Assembly (NCBI GenBank): GCA_033675265.1
Contig: JAUJYZ010000653.1
Span: 67,501 to 131,500, forward strand
DNA length: 64,000 nt
Direction of reading: 5' to 3'
Source of the DNA: Actinostola sp. cb2023
Lineage: Eukaryota > Cnidaria > Anthozoa > Actiniaria > Actinostolidae
The position numbers and the translations under genes are program-made. Below the pieces are notes generated by a model. The model searched no databases and was not told where the DNA came from. It was given only the letters and a program-made list of their open reading frames with translations. Position 1 is the first letter of the stretch; each line of letters starts with the position of its first letter. This document shows positions 1-16,340 of the stretch, in pieces.

Positions 1-26
1 ATTTCAAAGTCCAAGGACTTTGAAAT
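1..26. repeat. Perfect short palindrome at window edge
   Basis: ATTTCAAAGTCC, two bases, then its exact reverse complement. This is either one end of a fold-back element cut by the window edge or a stand-alone hairpin. Confidence 0.7.
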
Positions 27-86
27 GATGGATTTCAAAGTACTCTTTCCTGAGTTCTTATCCCTCATATAACAATCATCGGGACC

Positions 87-422
87 TTGGACAGAGTACC
101 ACTCTGTTTGGACAGAGTACCACTCTGTTTGGACAGAGTACCACTCTGTTTGGACAGAGTACCACTCTGTTTGGACAGAGTACCACTCTGTTTGGACAGA
201 GTTCCACTCTGTTTTGTCAGAGTACCACTCTGTTTGGACAGAGTACCACTCTGTTTGGACAGAGTACCACTCTGTTTGGACAGAGTACCACTCTGTTTGG
301 ACAGAGTACCACTCTGTTTGGACAGAGTACCACTCTGTTTGGACAGAGTACCACTCTGTTTGGACAGAGTACCACTCTGTTTGGACAGAGTACCACTCTG
401 TTTGGACAGAGTACCACTCTGT
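87..422. repeat. 21-bp minisatellite, 16 units
   Basis: Sixteen head-to-tail 21-bp units with almost no divergence; the unit near 197-222 carries substitutions. Every unit contains the inverted repeat CAGAGT-ACC-ACTCTG, so each can fold into a hairpin with a 6-bp stem. All frames read open because 21 is a multiple of 3 and the unit lacks stops, so the predicted repetitive peptides here are artefacts. From 423 to 749 I see no gene. Confidence 0.95.
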
Positions 423-749
423 CCGAATGAGATTCAATCTGAAAGCAGGCTCTACTTCATGCTACTCAAGAGTCCAACACATGTGGGATATTATTTATAT
501 ACGATGTACTCGACTCTGCGCATGAGCAGAGAATATGCAGACTGGAATTCTTGCTTTTCCGGGCTAAAATCGTGCAACTCTTTATTTATTGCCTTTAGGC
601 CATTGCATGTAATAATTAATGAGTATGAGAAGTCGTTCCAAAACCTCGAATGCGGACTAGACGGAGGAAACCCCGTCTAGTCCTCATTCTCGGCTTTGAA
701 ACATTACATCTAATACAATCCGTCTGAATAAAAGGAAAACTGAATGTTA

Positions 750-1090
750 AGGCCCTGTTACACGCGCGTTTTTATCGTGTAACACCCTCTTTTGCAACTT
801 GATTTTTATTTTTGCAAGTTGCACGAGAAGTTGATTTGATTTCTGCTTTCTGCAACAAATTTCTACAAGTTGCACGAAAAAATTTACGTATGACATGGTT
901 TGTGCAACTTGCGTGGCTACGCATGAAAACAAGTAATCGATAGCCTGAGAAAACCGTTATGAAGTACCGACCTGGGATTTTTTTTTCCGAAGCTGATTGC
1001 AACAAAAAATTGACGTGTAACATGACGGTTGCAACTTGCAACATTTTTTTGCGAGGCAAAGTGCGGAAAAGTGCGCATGTAACAGGGCCT
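750..1090. mobile_element. Miniature inverted-repeat element, PIF/Harbinger-like
   Basis: The ends are imperfect inverted repeats (AGGCCCTGTTACACGCGC at the left, GCGCATGTAACAGGGCCT at the right). TTA directly flanks both sides (747-749 and 1091-1093), a 3-bp target duplication typical of PIF/Harbinger elements. No coding capacity is visible. Superfamily assignment is inferred from the target duplication only. Confidence 0.75.
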
Positions 1091-1500
1091 TTAGTATTGA
1101 CGTGAAACTATAAGAGGTTTCTTCTACATAGTCCTTGCACTACATCTATTTATATTATATGATTCATTATCTACATGTATTTATTAGGGGATTTACGTTA
1201 TTTATATATCATGTATATAATCGGGCAATTTTGGTTCGATTCGGCGAAATATCAGGGCGAGTTAGATCGAGCCATGGTTCGTATTTTGGCGAGAGGCAGT
1301 CGACGAGGACGATTGTTTCAAAACACAAATATACTTGAAATTAGCATATTGTCGGCACGCGTCCGTAAATTTGAGAAGTGGCGGGAAAAATTCAATCGTT
1401 AGCGGATTTGTTCAAAACGTTTATAAAAACACAATGGTTACTTCTTTAGAAGCACATTTTAACCAACTGTCCGTGATATCGTGGGATATCAAGACAGTTA

Positions 1501-1614
1501 GGTGCAGTTTTAGTCATTCTATTGTTCTATTCTATTTAATCTAACAATAGAATTCTATATCTTGGAACTCAAACATTAAAGAACGACACACAATAGAATG
1601 ACTGATACTGCACC
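1501..1614. repeat. Inverted-repeat element
   Basis: Arms of about 25 bp, GGTGCAGTTTTAGTCATTC at 1501 and its imperfect reverse complement ending at 1614, surround about 65 bp. A GTGGGATATC sequence occurs on both sides (near 1480 and 1680). Probably a small fold-back element. Nothing coding is seen from 1091 to 1748. Confidence 0.6.
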
Positions 1615-1748
1615 TTTTAGGAGATTGTCTCAGAAAGCAGTTAGCCCCGAGGATGCACCAAGGCGTGAATTCGAATGGGCGTGGGATATCAGGACAGTAG
1701 ATCTCGCTTCTGATTGGCTAACTGATTTTAGTGGGATGATAAGTCAGG

Positions 1749-1853
1749 TATACAGTCAATGTCATTAACGTCTTCCAGCTAAAAAGAGATTAACACTACG
1801 ATAAATTTATTGTAATGTTAATCTCTCTTTAGCTGGAAGACTTGACTGTATGT
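1749..1853. repeat. Fold-back element with 31-bp stem
   Basis: Arms 1770-1800 and 1811-1841 (GTCTTCCAGCTAAA... against its near-exact complement) enclose a 10-base A/T loop. The pairing extends outward through TACAGTCAA/TTGACTGTA. Confidence 0.75.
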
Positions 1854-2034
1854 ACAGTGAAGTTGATGCAATTATATTTCAAGAACAATGCGTCGAGTTG
1901 TAATTTATACGCTGAAAGAACTTATCTTTCAAATTCTGTCCTTCGGCGAGACGAATCCTTAATGAACCGTTAAGACTTTGTGGAATCGCTTCTTGAATAG
2001 AAATTGATCTCTCATGGTCAGAGATATTAGAAAA

Positions 2035-2290
2035 TAAAACCGCATCTACACGAACAAGTTTTCCTTGACAAGTTTTCCTTGACAAGGAAAAATTGACAAT
2101 TTTTTGTCATCTACACGAGCAAGTTTTCCTTGACAACATGGACAAGTTTTCCTTGACAAGGAAAAATTGACAATTTTTTTGTCATCTACACGAGCAAGTT
2201 TTCCTTGACAAGGAAAAATTGGCGTTGGTTTGTCGTCTACACGTCACACGAGCAAGTTTTCCTTGTCTTGTCAAGGAAAACTTGCTCGTG
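2035..2290. repeat. Tandem, internally palindromic repeat
   Basis: Several partial copies of a 50-60 bp unit built from CTACACGAGCAAG, TTTTCCTTGACAAGGAAAA and a run of T. The core is self-complementary. The array interrupts sequence otherwise similar to 14.4-14.5 kb. Confidence 0.65.
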
Positions 2291-2660
2291 GAGATTATGT
2301 CAACACAAAGATCAGCCACATTGAGGAGCACTGAAATCGGGAGTGAATGGTCAATACATCGTGCAACGTGGAAAGCCTGAGAATATCGATCGCCTCTTTT
2401 CAACCTTACGTCAATGCTAAGACAGACTTTCAACTGAGAGTGTTTGATTCATTCAAGAATTACATTCGGACTCAGTAGTACTCCCCATAAAGCACACTGC
2501 TCTACAAATAATTAGTTCATAATCAGTGGTCTAGTTAATCTCTGTAAATTGACTTTGGCTTTATCCTCGGAGAATGGCGTTAGCCGAGGATTAAAGGCTT
2601 CGAAACGGCGGGAGTTTCAGTAATCTTAAATTTGATTTTGGTAATAAATTTTATCGTAAA

Positions 2661-3307
2661 AATTGACCGCCAGAAGAGAACCGGCGGCGAGACAATTTGT
2701 ATCACGTGATCACAAAATATTTGTCTCGTGATACGTTGAGTCAACGTTTCTTCTTGAAATGATTGAGCGAGAGGTAAACAGGTAAAACAAATGTGATTAA
2801 ACAAGAAAGGGTCTTGTTGTAAGGCATTGTTTTCCTGTTTACCTCTCCCTCGATCATTTCAAGAAAAAAAGGTGACTCAACGTATCACAAGACAAATATT
2901 GTGTGATCACGTGATACAAATTGTCTCGCCGCCGGCACAGGCAGCCCAACCATTCCTTTTGAGGCTACTAAATAATGAAATAAAATGATATTTGCGTCTT
3001 TTTTATGGGTTTCCTGTGGTAGAGCGCGCGCAATACGTATATGGTTTGGTTCCCTGTGCACAGAAATGTATGATGTTGGGATCCCTGTGCATAGAAATTG
3101 ATGATGTTGGGATCCCTGTGCGCATCCCGCGCCTCCCGCAGTACATGTGTATATTGAAACAAGGTATGAAACTACAGTCGCAAATATCATTTTATTTCAT
3201 TATTTAGTAGCCTCAAAAGGAATGGTTGGGCTGCCTGTGTATTTAGTAGCCTCAAAAGGAATGGTTGGGCTGCCTGTGCGCTGGTTCTAATTTCTGGCGG
3301 TCAATTT
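2661..3307. repeat. Large fold-back element, right arm split by an insertion
   Basis: The left arm at 2661-2794 and right arm starting at 2824 pair over more than 110 bp (through CCGGCGGCGAGACAATTTG and its complement). Pairing stops at 2935 and resumes at about 3285 (TTCTGGCGGTCAATTT), because another element (2936-3278) is inserted in the right arm. Confidence 0.8.
2936..3278. mobile_element. Inverted-repeat element inserted in a fold-back arm
   Basis: Begins CACAGGCAGCCCAACC and ends with the exact complement; the arms are about 40 bp (through GAGGCTACTAAATA). The right arm is present twice in tandem (to 3238, and 3239-3278). Flanks CGCCGG and CGCTGG look like a 6-bp target duplication with one change. 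The interior is rich in short hairpins of the GGGATCCCTGTGC type that recur at 9.0, 11.5, 29.7, 38.3 and 39.3 kb. Confidence 0.75.
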
Positions 3308-3339
3308 ACCGCTCTAGTGATTTGCATATTTTAATAAAC

Positions 3340-3740
3340 ATTAAGATAAACATTAGTTTACGAGCAAATACCTTGTCAAATGTTGGAACTAGAATAACAT
3401 CCATTTAGTAAGGTGAAAGATGGCTAGAAGTGATTTCACTAAGTTAGAACTGAGGGAATTAGGAGAGGTTAGTGGCGGGGTGTTGATAGTTCACCTTAGT
3501 GCTGGATTAGTGATTCTCACCTTCGAATCCCTAGCTATTTCTGCACCCATACCAAATCTTTTGGATCTTGCAGCTGGCATTGTGGAACAGAATGTTAAAA
3601 GTTGTCTCATTGACAACAACAGCAACAACAACTTTATCATGATGAGGGCTGATGTCGCTGAAAACAGTGAGGAGTGAAAGACGCAAAGAACTTCAGTGAA
3701 GTGCGGCGGACAGTTACACCCTTAACTGATTATACCCCGC
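3340..3740. repeat. Duplicated transgelin first-exon region
   Basis: Corresponds to 14530-14900. Shared blocks include GCGAGCAAATACC, AGTAAGGTGAAA, ATGGCTAGAAGTGATTTCAC, the exon itself, GTGAGGAGTGAAAGA and CGGAC(A/T)GTTACACCC. A further match, TGGTCAGA with TATGTCAACACAAA, joins 2010-2310 to 14450-14485. A plus-strand open frame of 85 codons crosses this copy, but the frame is destroyed in the other copy, so it is not a gene. Confidence 0.7.
3521..3580 (-). CDS. Transgelin/calponin-like gene, first exon only
   Basis: Read on the minus strand, this 20-codon exon starts with ATG at 3580 and ends at a GTGAGA donor in phase 0. The peptide MPAARSKRFGMGAEIARDSK matches the first exon of the complete transgelin gene at 14722-14772 (shared pattern RxKxFGMxAE, same donor phase). 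Flanking sequence on both sides is also alike. I find no second exon between here and position 1, so the rest of the gene must lie left of the window, or this is an orphaned exon from an incomplete duplication. Transgelins carry one calponin-homology domain and a calponin-type repeat and bind actin. Confidence 0.55.
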
Positions 3741-4536
3741 AATTTGAAACCACTATTAAATCCTACAATCTGATTGGTTCCCAGCAGCAAAGATTTTCAG
3801 ACTAAATCTCCCCCATTCCACCAATTTGAACATCCAATCAAATTACAGGAACAACGTGAAACAGCCAATCAGAACACAGCAAAATAGGCAGGGAAACAAA
3901 TGAACACAAAAGTCGACCTTGACATAATTACGAAAGTTTTTGTCTTTGACTTGAATTAATACAAAAGACCATTATTTGGTTGGTTATACGCGGCGCCACC
4001 TCTATCAGCGTATAGAAGAGCATAAGAGGCAGCCAGTTCAATTGCGAAGCACATAATTATGCATGGCCAATCATCCGAATCCGTGAGGGCTGAAAACTTT
4101 ACAGTATTGAAAAAATGCAAGACCGAATAAAACTTGATTGTTTAATTTTTGAAATGCTGCTAATCAAAGAACGCAATCCAGTCCTCAATGTCCAATCGGA
4201 CTCAATTAGGGCTAAACTGTTTACTTAAGAACAATGACCATTGTTAACATCGTACTTATTCTTGTTCATGTAAATTATTTTATTACTACCTGAAGATGGA
4301 GCAAGTATGTCACCGAAACGTTGTATGCTTAAGCCGACCCTGGCAAACGGATTCAACATTGTATTCAACATTCGTTCGATTTTGTTGAACGCTGTTGAAT
4401 GGAAGTTGAATGTATGTTGAACGCTGTTGAATGGAAGTTGAATGTATGTTGAACGCGGGGTGGCAAACGGGTTTCAACAATGCTTTCAACAACGTTTCGC
4501 AAGAGGTATTTCTATTGTTTAATTTAATTAATGCGT
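3741..4536. other. No gene seen
   Basis: A/T-rich non-coding sequence. A short duplicated motif (TGAATGGAAGTTGAATG, near 4400 and 4430) is the only structure noticed. Confidence 0.5.
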
Positions 4537-4940
4537 GCCCATTACAAAAAAGAGCAGGGGACTGGGAACGAGTTTATTAGAATTAATGTAATTACGAAAT
4601 TAAGTTATGACATGAAAACAACGTGTTGAAATTATCATATGTGCAAAGTTTGATGTACGTGACTTGAGTGAATTCTGTCGGAATTATAAACTTTTGAAAT
4701 TGTGAAATTTTACAGTGAATGTATTGGGTAGACAACGCAAAAAAATACAGAGTTTGTATGGGAAAATGTACATCTTTGATGCCCTCTAGCATCGTCAATA
4801 TTAAGCCAAAGTTCACCAAACTTTCCAGATTAGCTAAGTTTGATCTGCTCTGTCAGAAAATGATGCCCATTTTTGCTAGTTTCTTATTGAATTAGTTTTA
4901 CGGACTTGGTCCCAGTCCCCTGCTCTTTTTTGTAATGGCC
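4537..4940. mobile_element. Miniature inverted-repeat element, 0.4 kb
   Basis: Ends CCATTACAAAAAAGAGCAGG and, at the right, the complement ending TTTTTTGTAATGG; arms about 33 bp, including GGGACTGGGA against its complement. The interior is A/T-rich and non-coding. Confidence 0.75.
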
Positions 4941-5419
4941 AATTCAACATTTTCGAGAACAAAAGAAATGTTGAATCACAGGGAGCCCAAGCTCATTATC
5001 TGTGAAGACCGTTTACTTTCAACATTGTTGATAGACTTGCCACAAGTCGACCTCTCTTGTATCCCAGATGTGCGAGCGAAGCGAGCCATTGAGGTCGCGA
5101 AGCGACCGAGCGAGCGACGAAGTCGCGAGAGGTCGACTTCTCCCGCTTGCAAGGTTTTCATTTGCGTTTCGCGCCATAAATTATCAGGGGGAGGAGTTTT
5201 GTCACACACCGTCGTGTCAATAGAACGATGCAGTAACACAATAGATTCGTTCTATTGTTTGGTCGGCCAAGGGCGGTTTGGGTTATGGAAACAAGCCTTT
5301 ACCCAGGGTCAACTCCAACACTCATCACAAGATCATATTTGTTTGCTCTGAACCAAAGTTATTTGTTACAAAGACTACAGACGAAAGCTTGTAACATTCG
5401 TTAAGAGGCTTCCTCGTAA

Positions 5420-6521
5420 TTAGTCGGGCTTCCTGTGGAAGCCCCGACTCTAGAAATGAGAAGCGTTCTTCGTCGACCCCAGAAAGCATATTGGGTTCTA
5501 CAGCGCATGCGCCTGTGCCGGCCGCTAAGATAATCACTGAAGGCTCAAACTACATGGCTTATCAAGACGAGACATCGCACGTCGTCCTCTTTCTTCACAA
5601 ACCTTGTCGAAGGAAGGTTATGTCGTCTTGTATTTGTATTTGGTATGGATATATTTATGGCACCAAATAAACTATTGTCATTTCTATGATTCGCTGAGTT
5701 TGTGAAATCGATTTTACAAAGAAAGCATGTTCTACCGAGTCATGCATAATCACCCAAGGCTCCGTAAACAACATGGTTTCTTCACAAACCTCGTCAGTTG
5801 GAGGAAGGTTACTAGTATGTCGTCTTGTTTTTTATTATTTTTCTCCGTACGCGTCAACGTCGAGCTAAAGCCGAAGGAGACATGAAGTCTGGCCAAGAAA
5901 GATTAGAAAGCACAAACCAATCAGGGAAAGCACCGGAGGTCAAGGGGCCAAAATATAAGTCTTTTCTCGTCTAAATCTAAATTTAGATTGAAACAGGACG
6001 CTCTAGTAGCGTGAAGTATATACTGTAAAGTTCGCAGTACTGAAATTGCAAGGAAAGCATGTTCTATCGAGCTCGAGTCACGCAACGACGAGCAACCAAA
6101 AACTGTTTCATTGTACATATACAATACTTTATGATCATTCTAAACCATAGTGTTTTATCTTTATAATCTATCTCTGAAACATTGCAACACGTACAATCTA
6201 CGTATTCTGCACGGTTTTCGCTGAATAAACAGATTAGATCACTGTTATCTTTATAATCTATCTCGGAAACATTGCAACACGTACAATCTACGTATTCTGC
6301 ACGGTTTTCGCTCAATAAGCACATTACATCACTACCTTGCCTACATGTTTGATGCATTAGTCTACGGGGCGCGGGCTCTTGCTCGAGCTTTATTGCCATT
6401 GACAATATTTCATTGACAATGGATATATGGTCGAGAGCAAATCAGATTCAGTCGAGATTACCGATCGCAGCAACCACTGCTTGCTTTAAGAAGCCCGACT
6501 TAACGCTACAAGAGCGTCTAG
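5420..6521 (+). mobile_element. Helentron-like non-autonomous element, copy A
   Basis: The left end is TAGTCGGGCTTCCTGTGGAA, itself a hairpin. Near the right end lies its complement GAAGCCCGACTT, followed by a small hairpin (ACGCT...AGCGT) and CTAG. A terminal repeat at the left end, pairing with a subterminal repeat followed by a hairpin and CTAG at the right end, is the arrangement reported for Helentrons (Helitron2). Blocks at 5521-5640 and 6035-6110 are nearly identical to parts of the second copy at 11.7-12.9 kb. No replication or helicase protein is encoded. A tandem duplication of about 80 bp (near 6150-6320, motif CAACACGTACAATCTACG) lies inside. Family assignment is inference. Confidence 0.6.
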
Positions 6522-8096
6522 TTCTTTGTATTCTGTTATTCTTTGAGCTTCTTTCAACGCCTCAGATATCAATTTCATGGTGTGTTTATGACTCTGGCCA
6601 TTCTGATTGGTTAACGCTTAATTAATATGCAGCGACCCGTTTTTGGGTCGCTAAAATTGGCGGGAATCAAGTTGGAAAAGTCCTTTCCCGGGGCGCGTAG
6701 CAACAGAAAGAGGAAGGCCTTTTCGAGCTGTTAAAACTCCTTGAATCTCATTATTTGCTTCAAATGACGGGCAAACACTGCCCTCCATGTGCTATCAAGC
6801 AGAGAGTATTCTTTTGAAAAGGTGCAATTCATCTGATGAAAATTCCTCACGAGACCGGAAATGACGTCTAATGAAAACCAGCAATTGGAATGCAGAATCG
6901 TGTGATGAAAATTAGCCAATCAGCGTGCGAGAAATTCTACAGATTTGGTTAGCGCGCGCTCGTACAGAGATGTACAAGTTTTCACTGTAATTTGTTGTTT
7001 TTCTTTCACCCAAATAGTTAGTTACTTTGACAAAATATATAATACTTATTAGTCGGGGCTCGCCAAAACACCAAATGACTCGTAAAAATAGACAGCCGTA
7101 TTGTGATGCTTAGCCTCTATTTATTTTGCAGCTTCAAAAATATTTCAAAATATAATGGATCATCGAACTTCGTGGTCGTGACAATATTGTACTCACTCGT
7201 ATAATTTCAGACCAAATATTGCACTCCTCTCAGTTCAATTACCACCGTCTGAAAATACGGTGATTGCTGCACGGACCAATAATTAAGATAACTAGACGTT
7301 GCTGATGAATAAACATGTCCTGCAGACGGTCTTAAATTCAATCATACGTGAAATTATAATCTTTTGAGCGAATTGCGGTAACGTTTTACTTTTTTTTTAG
7401 GTTTCACAGATGTTCATCAACTTTATTTCGTTGTTACACTTCCATGTTCAGTGGAGTATCGTTCACTCTTAGTATTTCATCACTCTATATTTATAGTACT
7501 ATTTAGTTAATCAGACTGTTTCACGCTTTTATGGAGTACCGAAGTGTGACGTCACAAAAAAATACTTTCGTTTTATCAACTTTCGATCACCGATTTCGAA
7601 AGAACATCAATAAAGAAGCTTACATGCTGAATTTGACAGCAATCGATTAAATAGCGGCTGAGATTAGTTGACAACTTGACAAAGATTTTCCCGCGCTTTT
7701 GACGCGTGCGGCGCTATAGCTCGTCGTCACCTCCCCACAACGTCCACCTCTCTGTAGCGGCCAGCGTTTTTTTTCGGCCACCAGCAAGTACAGACATTTA
7801 TTGTATTGAAACCTCTTCACAACAGCCACCTCTACACAACTGCCACCTCTACACAACTGCCACAAAATTTAGTCCCAAGGTGGCCGTTGTGGGGAGATTC
7901 GACTGTAGTTAAAACATTTTAGCCGAATTTAACTGAAATTTGGCACCATAAGCATAAAATAGCATGTATTAGTCCTACGCAAACGATGCATTCTGAACTC
8001 AGTGAAATTCAGCAACAAATCACCAAAAGATCTAACGGCTTGTTTCACTAGCTCAAATCACCGGTAGAACGATCACTTCAAATCAGAACACAACCA
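6522..8096. other. Intergenic, no gene seen
   Basis: A/T-rich sequence. Around 7300-7420 it resembles 14930-15060 (GATGAATAAACATGTCC), the upstream flank of the complete transgelin gene, so the duplicated segment probably extended this far before insertions. Near 7700-7900 are a few copies of the CCACCTCTACACAAC unit that forms a longer array at 60.4 kb. Confidence 0.5.
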
Positions 8097-8102
8097 TTTA
8101 TT
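8097..8102 (-). terminator. Candidate polyadenylation signal for transgelin gene 1
   Basis: AATAAA on the minus strand, 186 bases after the stop codon. A second AATAAA at 8250-8255 lies closer to the stop. Which is used cannot be told from sequence. Confidence 0.45.
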
Positions 8103-8287
8103 GAAAGGTTTACAAAAATGAGTTACAAAGAAGTGTATTTAGTAAAATTACACAAAAATACAAATCTATGGTGAGCTAAAATGTGGAAAACTTATCAATT
8201 ACTTCTTTACCGACAGTTTTAAATCACAATTATAGCATTCAATGCTTAGTTTATTTGTCATGTACTTCATAGGTTGTGGTGCTCCAT

Positions 8288-14772
<6,485 letters not shown>

Positions 14773-15109
14773 TATGAAACCGAATTTTAAAACTTGTCTC
14801 AACGAGGGAACGTTTCTGGAAAGTGAGGAGTGAAAGATAGAAAGAAGCAACAAGCCTCGTGTGATGTGCGACGGACTGTTACACCCCTAATTATATGAGA
14901 TAACGTCACGCAATCCAGTGACGTTGTGATGAATAAACATGTCCCACAGTCTCAAATTCAATCCCTCGTGAACTTATAATTTATCATCCTCGAATGAATC
15001 ACGTTTTTTAAATCAATGAATTTTAAATCAATGAATCAAGTTTTGTTAGGTTTCAATACATATGTAAGTGTTAAACGAACGCTTGACCTCAAAGACATAC
15101 ACAGGAAGC

Positions 15110-15290
15110 CCAAACCCCGGGGGAGGGGTGGGTAGGAATCCATTTTAATAATATGGATAATATTTAGGATAATTTTGGACCATGAGGTATTTTTAGGGTG
15201 GGCAAACGCTTACAGCTTGATATTTTTAGGGTATTTTTCTAGGTTTTTCGATGGTCATCGATCCCTACCCTTTTTACCCCGAAGAAATAA
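15110..15290. repeat. Degenerate element with ATTTTTAGGG repeats
   Basis: Starts in GGGGGAGGGGTGGGTAGG and contains several TATTTTTAGGGT words and GGTTTTTCGATGGTCATC; clearly related to the element at 59374-59718. Upstream of transgelin gene 1. Confidence 0.45.
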
Positions 15291-15355
15291 TATAGACACT
15301 GCTTCCCGTGAAATTGCGCGCTCTGATTGGCTGCTCTCTGGTTAGTCATCTTCCT

Positions 15356-15884
15356 TACCGTAGAATCCCGGTTATAAGCCCTGGGCTTACATAACTTCGC
15401 AAGGGTTTTGTGGTGGGCTTATAATCGGAGGGGCTTATAACCGGGCTTATAAAAGGGAGGAAAAAAACGTCTGAAATCCGTTCTATTTAAAAAACAATGT
15501 TTATAATCGTGACCATTTTAGTTAAACAGTGTTCATGCAACAATAACTGTAAACGTTTTTAAACGTGAATATGCTCAGAAAAAAACTATAATCTGAGTGG
15601 ATTTTCAAGCAATGAGCTACCGTATACTACTGGACTCCATCAGTCTCGTTTGCTACGTACACCTAATTGCCTGATTATTGTTTCCTGTATATGGTACCAA
15701 GGTACCCCGTATGGGGAGGAGTGAATGAGGGGGGCTTATAACCGGGGGGGCTTATAACCGGGAGGGCTTATAACCGGGAGTAAATTACTGTTAGCAAACA
15801 GGTGGGCTATAATCGGGGGGGGGGGGGGGGGGGGGGGCTTATAACCGGGGGGGGGGGGGGGCTTAAAACCGGGATTCTACGGTA
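15356..15884. mobile_element. Inverted-repeat element with poly-G blocks
   Basis: Ends ACCGTAGAATCCCGGTTATA and its complement; TA on each side fits a TA target duplication. The interior repeats GGGCTTATAACCGGGG at least seven times and has G runs around 15808-15860. Non-coding. Confidence 0.7.
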
Positions 15885-16127
15885 TGTGACCCGCGGTCAA
15901 AAGTTGCGTTTTTGTCTTCCCGGGCTCCGGATTTGTGGTTATGTCGTTTCAGTCACAGTGTAGCAGTGTCGTATAGTAATCAACACTATATAACAATTTC
16001 AACGCATCTCATTTATTCGTTTTTATCCGACAAATGCTGAAGTATATAAGGAATCGCTAATAAAACAAACATTAATCCTTTATCACTGAAGACAGTGAAG
16101 TGAGAGCAGAAGCATCTCCTGCACGTC

Positions 16128-16214
16128 CATGCTCGAGAATCCAGCGGTGCTCTTCGGCGCGGGCTCGGATGATCCGAGCCCGCGCCGAAGAGCACCGCTG
16201 GATTCTCGAGCATG
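16128..16214. mobile_element. Perfect 87-bp palindrome with 9-bp target duplication, copy 1
   Basis: Arms of 43 bases (CATGCTCGAGAATCCAGCGG ... CTCGGAT) flank one central base and match without error. CTGCACGTC directly flanks both sides (16119-16127 and 16215-16223), a 9-bp duplication like that of Mutator-type elements. A second copy, with a decayed centre, is at 37074-37156. Lies just downstream of the GH31 gene. Confidence 0.85.
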
Positions 16215-16340
16215 CTGCACGTCTAGAATCCATTGCACACGTACACATACTGATTTTGTGGAACTAAACACTATAAAAGCCAATCAAGATTAGTTTAATA
16301 CTGGTTTAAATGCATCACGAATTGCTTGCGTCAGAGCAAT

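Noticed and set aside
87..680. Long open frame of repeated DRVPLCL
   Set aside because: The minisatellite unit length is a multiple of 3 and lacks stops; open frames exist on both strands.
3420..3677. 85-codon plus-strand frame
   Set aside because: Not preserved in the duplicate copy at 14.6 kb; the minus strand holds a transgelin exon.
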